Shown here: positions 6,638-14,524 of the stretch, in pieces
Position numbering within the stretch: the first letter of the stretch is position 1
Layout: each line of letters opens with the position of its first letter
Source of the DNA: an uncultured Coprococcus sp.
Lineage (GTDB): Bacteria > Bacillota > Clostridia > Lachnospirales > Lachnospiraceae
Direction: 5' to 3'
Length of the DNA stretch: 19,115 nt
Assembly (NCBI GenBank): GCA_900548315.1
Contig: URJU01000020.1
Coordinates: forward strand, 1-19,115
Notes under the pieces: model-generated
Seen by the model: the letters and a program-made list of their open reading frames with translations, nothing else
Database searches by the model: none
What the model was told of the DNA's origin: nothing
Position numbers and translations under genes: made by a program

Positions 6638-7567
6638 ATGAGTAATATATATAAGAGCGCAGCAGAGCTTATAGGTAAGACTCCACTTTTGGAGCTTTCA
6701 AACATAGAGAAGAAGAATGATCTCAAGGCAAATATCCTTGCGAAGCTGGAGTACTTTAACCCAGCAGGAAGTGTTAAGGACAGGATCGCATTCCAGATGA
6801 TCGAGGATGCGGAGAAGGACGGCACACTTAAGCCGGGCGCAACCATCATCGAACCTACATCAGGCAACACAGGTATCGGTCTTGCATCCATAGCAACAGC
6901 CAAGGGTTACAAGGCGATCATCGTTATGCCTGAGACCATGAGCGTTGAGAGACGTAACATCATCAAGGCATACGGTGCGGAGATAGTTCTCACAGATGGA
7001 ACAAAGGGAATGAAGGGAGCCATCGCAAAGGCTGATGAGCTTTCAAAGGAGATCCCTGGCAGCTTTGTAGCTGGACAGTTCGTAAATCCATCTAATCCAA
7101 AGGCACACAGACTCACAACTGGTCCTGAGATCTGGGAGGACACAGACGGCAAGGTAGATGTATTTGTAGCCGGTATCGGAACAGGCGGAACTATCACAGG
7201 TGTTGGCGAGTATCTGAAGGAGAAGAATCCAGATGTAAAGGTCATCGCCGTTGAGCCTGCCACATCACCAGTCCTCTCAAAGGGCGTTTCAGGAGCACAC
7301 AAGATACAGGGAATCGGTGCAGGATTTGTTCCCGACACACTTAATACAAAGGTATATGACGAAATCATCGCCGTTGAGAATGATGACGCATTTGCAGCAG
7401 CAAAGGAGATCGCATCAGCAGAGGGAATCCTCGTAGGAATCTCATCAGGTGCAGCTTACTTTGCAGCAAAGCAGATCGCAGAGCGCCCAGAGTATGCAGG
7501 CAAGAACATCGTAGTTCTTCTTCCAGACAGTGGAGACAGATATTACTCAACTCCGTTATTCGGCTAA
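6638..7567 (+). CDS. cysK: Cysteine synthase A (O-acetylserine sulfhydrylase)
   Basis: A fold type II PLP enzyme, 309 residues, making cysteine from O-acetylserine and sulfide in the cytoplasm. K47 in NPAGSVKDR is the PLP lysine, TSGNTG (74-79) binds the substrate carboxylate, and GIGTGGT binds the PLP phosphate. The C-terminus is PDSGDRYYSTPLFG, as in the family. The ribosome binding site is weak: AGGAAAGGT at 6615-6623 is 14 bases from the ATG, with a three-codon ORF (ATG at 6625) in between. The protein has no cysteine. In CymR systems CysK also acts as co-repressor with the Rrf2 regulator; since an Rrf2 gene lies divergently here, that link is plausible but not shown. No cysE is in the window. 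Confidence 0.96.
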   Translation: MSNIYKSAAELIGKTPLLELSNIEKKNDLKANILAKLEYFNPAGSVKDRIAFQMIEDAEKDGTLKPGATIIEPTSGNTGIGLASIATAKGYKAIIVMPETMSVERRNIIKAYGAEIVLTDGTKGMKGAIAKADELSKEIPGSFVAGQFVNPSNPKAHRLTTGPEIWEDTDGKVDVFVAGIGTGGTITGVGEYLKEKNPDVKVIAVEPATSPVLSKGVSGAHKIQGIGAGFVPDTLNTKVYDEIIAVENDDAFAAAKEIASAEGILVGISSGAAYFAAKQIAERPEYAGKNIVVLLPDSGDRYYSTPLFG

Positions 7568-7611
7568 ATGGATATAAAGTAATTGCTGTGATATAGAATT
7601 TATATGGAAAA

Positions 7612-7646
7612 GCCACCACATCGTGTTTTGATGTGGTGGCTTTTTT
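7612..7646 (+). terminator. Intrinsic terminator after cysK
   Basis: A perfect 11-bp GC-rich stem (7612-7622 with 7630-7640), a 7-nt loop, and six T. Four A precede the stem, so it may also work on the other strand. Confidence 0.93.
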
Positions 7647-7664
7647 GAAAGTACCCTTAATTAG

Positions 7665-8366
7665 CTGCATAAGATGTTGTACAGTCATATGAATAACCCA
7701 TTTGCAGGAAGAACAAAGACGGTGCAGAAATATATCAGCGCAACTTATCCTGATGGGCAAACGGAAGTCATGTTCACGCCGATGGCTCCATTTGAGACAC
7801 CAGAAGCGCTGGACAGGATATGTGGGGAATACAACAGGGTGATCGGTAATTTCGAGGTGGAGCCGCTGATCGTCATTCCTGTTTTCATACATGATTTTCT
7901 GTGCATACACCTGTTTAATGATGGCAATGGCAGAATGAGCAGACTGCTCACAACGCTTTTGTTATATAGAAGTGGATTCTATGTAGGAAAGTATATTTCC
8001 CTTGAGGCTAAGATCGCAGGAAATAAGGAGTTATATTATGAGTCACTTGGAAAAGCGCAGGCAGGCTGGTATGAGGGCACGGAGGATGTGATTCCGTTTA
8101 TAAAGTATCTCCTTGGAACGATACTTGCTGCTTATAAGGATTTTGAGGAGCGCTTTGCAATTGTAGAGGAAAAGCTGCCGGCGATTGAGATGGTGCGAAA
8201 AGCGATACTGCTGAAAATAGGAAAGTTTACAAAGCAGGATATAATGGAACTTTGTCCGACTCTCAGCATCAGTTCGGTAGAGGGAGCACTCAGAAAACTC
8301 GTAAAAGAGGGCGATATAGGCAGAGGCGGTACAGGCAAGTCTACATATTATGTCAGAATGAAATAA
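7665..8366 (+). pseudogene. 5'-truncated Fic-family AMPylase gene remnant
   Basis: Fic proteins transfer AMP (or other nucleotide parts) to target proteins. The Fic motif is visible as HLFNDGNGRMSRL (canonical HPFxxGNGRxxR, with P to L), in the expected context, followed by a C-terminal winged helix (TKQDIMELCPTLSISSVEGAL). Only 230 residues follow the first ATG (7674), against about 350-380 for full-length relatives. Coding similarity appears to continue 5' of that ATG (LHKMLYSHM) up to an in-frame TAG at 7662-7664, and no ribosome binding site precedes the ATG. So the N-terminal third, which often carries the self-inhibitory helix, has been lost by deletion abutting the cysK terminator. An active short Fic protein cannot be excluded. 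Confidence 0.8.
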
Positions 8367-8383
8367 CAAATGCTTGTTTTTTT
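8365..8383 (+). terminator. Weak terminator after the Fic remnant
   Basis: AACAA-ATGC-TTGTT (8365-8378) overlaps the stop codon and runs into a seven-T stretch. The AT-only stem is short, so efficiency is doubtful. Confidence 0.4.
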
Positions 8384-8515
8384 CACTTTAGCTTGTTAAT
8401 CTATTGTACGAAACATGAGATCAGCCGCTAATTGCCGGTGCATTTGAGATGGTGGGCAGATTGGGATAAGACTGATCTGAATGAATTGATATTAGGGGAA
8501 AAGGGATATAAGACT

Positions 8516-9541
8516 ATGAAAAAACTATCAGATAGGCAGAAGACACTTATAAAATGGTTGTGCGTTCTGGCACTTGTAGGTCTTATCATTTACGTATTCC
8601 GTGACATGGCAGGCCCTATACTGTCGCAGCTTGTAAAGACAAGTCCTGTGGTTGTGGCAGCCATTCTTGGAGCGACGCTTTTATACGGAGTGATAGAGAG
8701 CTGCATAACATTTATCCTCATGCGACAGGTGGAGAACAATATGACATTTTTCGATGCAAATATTATGACGTATTTTGTGTCATTTTACAGGGTGTCAACG
8801 CTTGGGAGCGGTACCATAGTGGCATCCACATTGTTCATGAAACACTGCGGAATACAGCCGTCGAAAGCGCTTGGTCTGTACTCTATTGATTATGCGATAC
8901 ACAAGATGACCATATGTGTTATGGCGGTGGCATTGTTTCTTGCGAACAGAGAATATATGCTTGGAGTGTTCGGCAAATACAGTTCATATGTTGTTCTCGG
9001 CGTTATAGCGACCATACTCATAACGATGGCGATAGTGCTCTTTGCGTGCTGGCCACCGTTTCACAGATTTCTCAGATGGCTTCTTGAAAAAGCTAATGCT
9101 TTGTTTAAAGGGCGATTTGCAAAGCTGATTGACAGTTTAAGTGAGCAGACAGCTATGATGGAGGATGCCACCAGGGTTGTACTTAAGAAACCGTGGCTTA
9201 TAGTGGTAGTCATGCTGCTTGATATATGCAAGTTCGCGTGCTGGTTTGCCATACCTTATATAGTGTGTCACAACTTGTGTGATATGAATATTGTCACATC
9301 AATAGGTATCACGGCCATGAGTGTCATGCTGGCGGCAGTCATTCCTATGCCTGGTGGGATCGGGTCAAGTGAGCTTGTTATGACAGCAATCTATTCGGGA
9401 CTTGTTGGTTCTGCTGCAGCCGGAGCCATGGCACTTCTCTATAGATTTGCCACATTCATGTTCCCATTTATCATAGGCGCATTTACAGCCATATTCTTCA
9501 AGAGGTTCAAGAGATATAAGGCGGCGCAGAATGAAAAATAG
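8516..9541 (+). CDS. YbhN/UPF0104-type integral membrane protein (lysylphosphatidylglycerol synthase TM-like, flippase-like)
   Basis: A 341-residue polytopic membrane protein with about eight hydrophobic helices, e.g. WLCVLALVGLIIYVF at the N-terminus. It carries family motifs: FYRVSTLGSGTIV, and a C-terminal PMPGGIGSSELVMTAIY, matching the PxPGGxGxxE signature. The family corresponds to the flippase domain of MprF, but the soluble aminoacyl-transfer domain is absent, so it cannot itself aminoacylate lipids. A lipid- or glycolipid-translocation role is inferred from the family. The start is the MKKLSDRQK methionine, with AAGGGA at 8501-8506; an upstream TTG in frame (8432) lacks support. The 3' end is rich in Lys/Arg, giving a cytoplasmic tail. 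It stands alone after the Fic remnant. Confidence 0.85.
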   Translation: MKKLSDRQKTLIKWLCVLALVGLIIYVFRDMAGPILSQLVKTSPVVVAAILGATLLYGVIESCITFILMRQVENNMTFFDANIMTYFVSFYRVSTLGSGTIVASTLFMKHCGIQPSKALGLYSIDYAIHKMTICVMAVALFLANREYMLGVFGKYSSYVVLGVIATILITMAIVLFACWPPFHRFLRWLLEKANALFKGRFAKLIDSLSEQTAMMEDATRVVLKKPWLIVVVMLLDICKFACWFAIPYIVCHNLCDMNIVTSIGITAMSVMLAAVIPMPGGIGSSELVMTAIYSGLVGSAAAGAMALLYRFATFMFPFIIGAFTAIFFKRFKRYKAAQNEK

Positions 9542-9600
9542 GGAATCTAGTATGGCGGATACAGACTCATAGCTGAACCGTTAAATGAGTTTATAAAGAA

Positions 9601-9650
9601 CCGATATATATCAATGGTTAGCAAGATGCGTGGCAGGTGATATATATCGG
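9601..9650 (+). promoter_or_regulatory. Long hairpin just upstream of the GTPase-NYN gene
   Basis: CCGATATATATCA (9601-9613) is perfectly complementary to 9638-9650, with a 24-base loop. It ends only 6 bases before the AAGGG ribosome binding site at 9657-9661 and has no T-run, so it is more likely a 5' UTR stabiliser or protein/RNA contact than a terminator. Confidence 0.6.
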
Positions 9651-9672
9651 CTGGTGAAGGGAAAAGATACAT

Positions 9673-12459
9673 ATGAAGAACATAGTCGCGGGCATATTGG
9701 CCCACGTTGATTCAGGCAAGACCACACTCTCCGAGGCGATGCTATACCAGACTGGACGTATCAGAAAGCTTGGACGTGTGGATCATCAGGATACATACCT
9801 TGACACGGACAGTCAGGAAAAGGACAGGGGAATCACGATATTTTCCAAGCAGGCGGAGCTTAACTTTGGTGATATGCATATAGCACTGCTTGACACTCCG
9901 GGACATGTGGATTTCGGAACGGAGATGGAGAGGACTCTTCAGGTCCTCGATTATGCAGTTCTGGTCATCAATGGCATGGACGGAGTGCAGAGCCACACGG
10001 AGACGCTGTGGAAACTGCTTGAGAGATATGAGATTCCTGTATTTATATTTGTAAATAAGATGGACATGACGGGGTATGACAGGGAGTATCTCATGGACAA
10101 TATCAGACACAGACTGAGTGATGGCTGTGTCGATTTTTTATGTGAAGATGCTGGTGAACACATAGCCATGTGCGATGAGAACATGCTGGAGAGATTCCTC
10201 GAGACCGGGGAAAACCGGGAAGATGACATAGCTAAGGCTGTGGCAGACAGAAAGCTGTTTCCTTGTTATTTTGGTTCGGCACTTAAAAATGATGGTGTGG
10301 CTGAGCTGTTGGATGGAATGAACAGATATGTGACGGAGCCTCGGCGAACGGATGAATTTGGAGCCAGGGTATTTAAAATCGGCCGTGATGACAAAGGAGA
10401 GAGGCTGACCTATATGAAGATCACAGGGGGAACCCTGAGACTAAAGGATGTACTCACGCTTACAGGCAGACAGGACGAGGAAACACTTGAAAAGGTAAAT
10501 CAGATAAGGGTATACTCCGGTGCAAAGTATGACATGGTGGATCATGTCACTGCGGGCTGTGTATGTGCTGTTCCGGGGCTGGTGAATACCTACGGCAGAC
10601 AGGGAATCGGTGCCTGCCCGGATGGAGAGCTCCCAAGTCTGGAGCCGGTTCTCAGCTATAAGGTCATGTACCCGACTGATGTGGATGCGGTCACGATGGT
10701 GTCAAAGCTCAGACAGCTTGAGGAAGAGGATCCATTGCTGCAGGTGCAGTGGAATGAGGCAGCCGGTGAGATATACATCAAGGTCATGGGCCAGGTGCAG
10801 CTGGAGGTCGTGGCGCAGATGGTCAGAGACAGATTTGGCATAGCCATCACGTACGGTCATGGCAGGATAACATACAAGGAGACGATCGCAGCTCCGGTCA
10901 TGGGAGTGGGACATTTTGAACCGCTCAGACACTATGCTGAAGTACATTTGCTGCTTGAACCTATGGAAAATGGCAGCGGTATGTGCTTTGACAGCATTTG
11001 CAGCGAGGATGTGCTGGACAAGAACTGGCAGAGATTGATCCTGACTCATCTACAGGAAAGGGAATTCAGAGGGGTGCTGACGGGATCCCCGATCACGGAT
11101 ATGAAGATAACTATCACCGCAGGCAGGGCACATCAGAAACACACTGAGGGCGGAGATTTCAGGCAGGCGACATACAGGGCTGTGAGACAGGGACTTATGA
11201 TGGCGGAAAGTGTCTTGCTTGAACCTGTGTATGCATTTAAAATAGAGGTGCCGCAGGAGTATGCGGGCAGAGTGCTTGCTGACATAGTGAAGATGAGCGG
11301 CAGCATGGACGGACAGGAGATCGCAGGCGAGACAACGGTTATCACTGGACATGCTCCGGTATACACTATGAGAGAGTATTACAGTGAGCTCACGGCATTT
11401 TCCAGAGGTACAGGCAGGCTTCAGGTGGATATAGACGGCTATCAGCCATGCCACAACACCGAAGAGGTTCTGGCTGAGAGACATTATGATCCTGAGCTTG
11501 ACAGGTTTAATCCATCATCATCGGTATTCTGTGCCCACGGTGCAGGTTATCTAGTCGATTGGTACGATGTGTATGAGAACATGCATGTGAAGGAGGATCC
11601 GGGATTTGAGATCTCAGGTCAGCTGGGGTATACAGAGGATGGCGATGTTACTGATATTCCTGTGAACAGGCCGGGAAAGAGCGTGTCGGATATGTCCATC
11701 ACGGACGAGGAACTCAGCGAGATATTTGCAAGGACATTTGGCGGAGATTACAAGGATAAGGATGTGGCACTGAACGGAAGATTCAGGAGAACTACATCTG
11801 AGTATAAGGTAAATGGAACTTCCGGCAGAGGAAGTGTTGGCACAGCCGGAGGCGGCGCGTCTGCTGGTACGGCAGGAGATTCTTCAAATTCGGGATATCG
11901 TGGAAATGGACAGTATAATAAGAGTCAGTCTAGAGACAGACAGCCTGGGAATGAGCCTCTTGTGGGCAGCAGGCCAGCCGACAGAGGGATAGCGACACCT
12001 GGAGCATTTAAGCGCAGAAAGACTGGCGAGGATTATGTCATAGTGGATGGTTACAACGTCATATTTGCGTGGGATACACTTCGGGAACTGTCGGAGCACA
12101 ACATAGACTCCGCGAGAGGAAAACTCATGGATATCCTGTCGAACTATCAGGGATATATGAACTGTCATCTGATAGTGGTATTTGACGGCTACAAGGTGAA
12201 GGACAACAAGGGGGAGAGATTCCCTTATGACGATATAGAGGTTGTGTACACAAAAGAGGGCGAGACCGCCGATGCGCACATAGAAAAGCTTACACATGAG
12301 CTTGCGAGAAAGCACAAGGTCACAGTGGTCACATCGGACGGACTGGAGCAGATAGTCACCATGGGACAGGGCGCGATCCGCATGTCCTCAAGAGACTTCA
12401 AGGCAGAGGTTGAGAGGGTGAATGAACATCTGAGAGAGAATTATCTGAAAAACGATTGA
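9673..12459 (+). CDS. TetM/EF-G-like translational GTPase fused to a C-terminal YacP/Rae1-type NYN nuclease domain
   Basis: 928 residues against about 640 for TetM-class proteins. Residues 1 to about 700 form a ribosome-dependent GTPase: P-loop AHVDSGKTT (10-18), DRGITIF (51-57), DTPGHVDF (74-81), NKMD (128-131), GSA (202-204), then EF-G-like domains II-V. A Gly/Ser/Asn-rich linker spans about 707-786. Residues 787-928 match YacP/Rae1, a PIN-like NYN domain, with acidic residues D792 (VDGYNV), D838 (VFDG), D867 and E871 (TADAHIE) and D889 (TSD). Rae1 is an endonuclease that cuts mRNA in the ribosomal A site in B. subtilis. The domain IV tip reads AHQKHTEGGDF (486-496) instead of the TetM SPVSTPADF loop, so tetracycline protection is doubtful. 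The fusion suggests a factor that enters the A site and cleaves or monitors mRNA there. Tail motif EIFARTF precedes the linker. Confidence 0.93.
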   Translation: MKNIVAGILAHVDSGKTTLSEAMLYQTGRIRKLGRVDHQDTYLDTDSQEKDRGITIFSKQAELNFGDMHIALLDTPGHVDFGTEMERTLQVLDYAVLVINGMDGVQSHTETLWKLLERYEIPVFIFVNKMDMTGYDREYLMDNIRHRLSDGCVDFLCEDAGEHIAMCDENMLERFLETGENREDDIAKAVADRKLFPCYFGSALKNDGVAELLDGMNRYVTEPRRTDEFGARVFKIGRDDKGERLTYMKITGGTLRLKDVLTLTGRQDEETLEKVNQIRVYSGAKYDMVDHVTAGCVCAVPGLVNTYGRQGIGACPDGELPSLEPVLSYKVMYPTDVDAVTMVSKLRQLEEEDPLLQVQWNEAAGEIYIKVMGQVQLEVVAQMVRDRFGIAITYGHGRITYKETIAAPVMGVGHFEPLRHYAEVHLLLEPMENGSGMCFDSICSEDVLDKNWQRLILTHLQEREFRGVLTGSPITDMKITITAGRAHQKHTEGGDFRQATYRAVRQGLMMAESVLLEPVYAFKIEVPQEYAGRVLADIVKMSGSMDGQEIAGETTVITGHAPVYTMREYYSELTAFSRGTGRLQVDIDGYQPCHNTEEVLAERHYDPELDRFNPSSSVFCAHGAGYLVDWYDVYENMHVKEDPGFEISGQLGYTEDGDVTDIPVNRPGKSVSDMSITDEELSEIFARTFGGDYKDKDVALNGRFRRTTSEYKVNGTSGRGSVGTAGGGASAGTAGDSSNSGYRGNGQYNKSQSRDRQPGNEPLVGSRPADRGIATPGAFKRRKTGEDYVIVDGYNVIFAWDTLRELSEHNIDSARGKLMDILSNYQGYMNCHLIVVFDGYKVKDNKGERFPYDDIEVVYTKEGETADAHIEKLTHELARKHKVTVVTSDGLEQIVTMGQGAIRMSSRDFKAEVERVNEHLRENYLKND

Positions 12460-12578
12460 GAAAATTTGATCAAAACAATTAAGCTGAACTATTTAATTCT
12501 GGCTTATTTGATAGATACTTAAAAGGAAGAAGGTTAAAAGGTTTGTCAGGGCAAAATTGCCCGACGGACCATACATAA

Positions 12579-12780
12579 TTACGGAGAACAGCGAGGCTTA
12601 ACAGTGTATATAAACCAAGCTGATAGGTATGCCTTCGCAGGGGCATTTGAGCCCGCCGGGCCTTAGATGGTGCGCTAAGCAGCATCTTAGTACCGCTGCA
12701 GGGCGAAACGAGCGGGAGCGTCCCCTGAGAAGGCATACCAATCAGTTTGGTTGCAAAACACTAGGGCCGAGCGTCCGTAA
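12579..12780 (+). repeat. Rod-like folded element (structured RNA or MITE-like inverted repeat) upstream of glpK
   Basis: The core is an inverted repeat, 12613-12643 with 12722-12752: 31 positions with 28 Watson-Crick pairs, one G-U and two mismatches. Pairing continues outward in register with AGTGT/ACACT (12603-12607 and 12758-12762), GGC/GCC (12595-12597 and 12766-12768) and TTACGGA/TCCGTAA (12579-12585 and 12774-12780). Inside are CCCGC/GCGGG and a hairpin CTAAG-cagcat-CTTAG. The rest of the 338-base gap (12460-12797) holds an imperfect hairpin at 12469-12512 and a stem GTC-a-GGGC/GCCCGAC at 12545-12565. No long T-run follows the rod. It could be a glpK leader RNA, a small RNA, or a palindromic transposon remnant. 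No known Rfam class is recognised by eye. Confidence 0.6.
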
Positions 12781-12797
12781 ATCAGAAGGAGGGCAAT

Positions 12798-14285
12798 TTG
12801 GCAGATTATATAATGGCGCTGGATCAGGGAACGACCAGCTCAAGGGCGATAATATTTGATAAGGAAGGCAGGATATGCTCAGTGAAACAGAAGGAGTTCA
12901 CCCAGCATTTTCCGAATAACGGCTGGGTGGAGCATGACCCTATGGAGATATGGGCAACCCAGATGTCGGTGATGATGGAGGCGAGGGAGACCATGGGAAT
13001 CCGCACCGAGGACATAGCCGCAATAGGGATCACCAATCAGAGAGAGACAACCATAGTGTGGGATCGAAAGACCGGCAATCCGGTGTATCATGCCATAGTG
13101 TGGCAGTGCAGGAGAACTGCGGACAGGATAGAGCAGCTTAAGGCTGAAGGATATGACAAGGTGATAAGAGAGAAAACGGGACTGATAGTTGATCCGTATT
13201 TCTCTGCAACGAAGATAGAGTGGATACTTGACAATGTGCCGGGAGCCAGGGAACGCGCAGAGGCAGGGGAGCTGATGTTCGGAACAGTTGACACATGGCT
13301 TATATACAAGCTCACAGGCGGAAGGGTTCACGCAACGGACTACACAAACGCATCGCGTACCATGCTTTTCAACATTCACACACTGGAGTGGGACAGGGAA
13401 TTACTTGCAAAGTTCAACATCCCGGAGAGCATGCTCCCGGCAGTGAGAAATTCCAGTGAGATATACGGATACACGGACAGGGAGATATTTGGCGGTGAGG
13501 TGCCTATAGCGGGAGTTGCCGGAGATCAGCAGGCTGCGCTGTTCGGACAGTGCTGCTTTGAGGCCGGTGATGTGAAGAACACCTACGGAACAGGTTGTTT
13601 CCTCCTCATGAACACGGGGGATAAGGCAGTTGACTCACAGCAGGGACTTCTCACCACCATAGCCATAGGACTTGACGGAAAAGTCAGCTATGCGCTTGAG
13701 GGAAGTGTGTTCGTGGCTGGAGCAGCCATCAAGTGGCTCAGGGATGAGATGAAGCTCATAGACAGTGCGGCGGATACTGAGCGCATTGCTCTGTCTGTGC
13801 CGGACAGTAATGGTGTATATGTGGTACCTGCATTTACGGGACTTGGCGCTCCTTACTGGGATGCGTACGCCAGAGGGGCAGTGTTCGGCCTTACAAGAGG
13901 AACCAATAAGGCACATTTTGTCAGGGCGACAGTCGAATCGCTGGCATATGAGACATCGGATGTTCTTGCGGCTATGGAGATGGATGCAGGGCTTTCTATC
14001 ACAAGCCTTCGAGTGGACGGCGGTGCAAGTGCCAACAACTTTTTGATGCAGTTCCAGGCAGATATAGAGAATGCCGAGATTGTGCGGCCTGTGATCACGG
14101 AGACAACAGCTCTGGGAGCTGCATATCTGGCTGGACTTGCGGTTGGCTACTATGACAGTCTGGATGAGATCAAGGGGTACTGGAAGGCCGACAGAAGATT
14201 TGAGCCGGGGATAACCGAGGACAAGAGGGAGACGCTCTTTGCAGGCTGGAAGGATGCTGTGGAGAGAACGAGAGTGACAAGGTGA
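12798..14285 (+). CDS. glpK: Glycerol kinase
   Basis: ATP-dependent phosphorylation of glycerol to glycerol-3-phosphate, an FGGY-family kinase of 495 residues. The N-terminal phosphate-binding motif is ALDQGTTSSRAIIFD (7-21). NQRETTIVWD and DYTNASRTMLFNI are substrate-site segments, GDQQAALFGQ holds the catalytic aspartate region, and VDGGAS-NNFLMQFQADI is the C-terminal ADP motif. It starts at TTG, not ATG: GAAGGAGGG at 12785-12793 is 4-5 bases upstream and family members begin MAxYxMALDQGTTSSR. In many Firmicutes GlpK a histidine in a YHF-type loop before EVPIAG is phosphorylated by HPr; here the loop reads TDREIFGGEVPIAG, so that PTS control appears absent. The rod-like element lies directly upstream. 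No glpF or glpD is in the window. Confidence 0.97.
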   Translation: MADYIMALDQGTTSSRAIIFDKEGRICSVKQKEFTQHFPNNGWVEHDPMEIWATQMSVMMEARETMGIRTEDIAAIGITNQRETTIVWDRKTGNPVYHAIVWQCRRTADRIEQLKAEGYDKVIREKTGLIVDPYFSATKIEWILDNVPGARERAEAGELMFGTVDTWLIYKLTGGRVHATDYTNASRTMLFNIHTLEWDRELLAKFNIPESMLPAVRNSSEIYGYTDREIFGGEVPIAGVAGDQQAALFGQCCFEAGDVKNTYGTGCFLLMNTGDKAVDSQQGLLTTIAIGLDGKVSYALEGSVFVAGAAIKWLRDEMKLIDSAADTERIALSVPDSNGVYVVPAFTGLGAPYWDAYARGAVFGLTRGTNKAHFVRATVESLAYETSDVLAAMEMDAGLSITSLRVDGGASANNFLMQFQADIENAEIVRPVITETTALGAAYLAGLAVGYYDSLDEIKGYWKADRRFEPGITEDKRETLFAGWKDAVERTRVTR

Positions 14286-14298
14286 TAGGAGGAGAGAG

Positions 14299-14358
14299 AT
14301 GAACAAACAGCAGCTTGCCTCAATAATATGGGAATCTGCGAACAAGATGCCATTATGA
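14299..14358 (+). pseudogene. Scar of a type I restriction-modification methylase gene (hsdM 5' fragment)
   Basis: After GGAGGAGAG, an ATG opens an ORF of 19 codons whose first 17 residues, MNKQQLASIIWESANKM, match the conserved start of HsdM type I methylase subunits, which continue with about 500 more residues. Two unrelated codons and TGA follow. The rest of hsdM, and any hsdS and hsdR, are absent, so a deletion has removed the system, leaving its translation start. The ribosome binding site is still intact. Confidence 0.72.
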
Positions 14359-14432
14359 AAAAATAGTGCTGTCAGTCCTGTGTTTACTATACATGTTTGT
14401 AAATTTTTCTATAAAAAAAATATGAAAAACAA

Positions 14433-14485
14433 TTGGCTAAATATTGGATAGATGGGATAATACATTAAGAATAACGTTACGCGTT
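14433..14485 (+). promoter_or_regulatory. Promoter and possible operator of the ROK-GH1 operon
   Basis: TTGGCT (14433-14438), 17 bases, then GATAAT (14456-14461). Just after the likely start is a dyad AACG-N5-CGTT (14473-14485), which could be a LacI-type operator. Both are moderate matches. Confidence 0.55.
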
Positions 14486-14524
14486 CTGTCATCTGTCAGA
14501 GGGTGTATTATGGAGGAGGGACTT

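Noticed and set aside
9673..12459. Call as tetracycline resistance gene (tetM/tetW)
   Set aside because: The drug-displacing domain IV loop is not conserved and the protein carries a nuclease domain absent from resistance proteins; only the GTPase fold is shared.
12579..12780. 6S RNA, SRP RNA or RNase P RNA
   Set aside because: No 6S central bubble, no SRP GGAAGGAAGCAGC apical motif, and no RNase P core motifs were found.
12479..12859. ORFs on both strands in the rod-like element (sharing MPSQG and PLRRHT)
   Set aside because: The matching peptides arise because the inverted repeat reads alike on both strands; no SD or family similarity.
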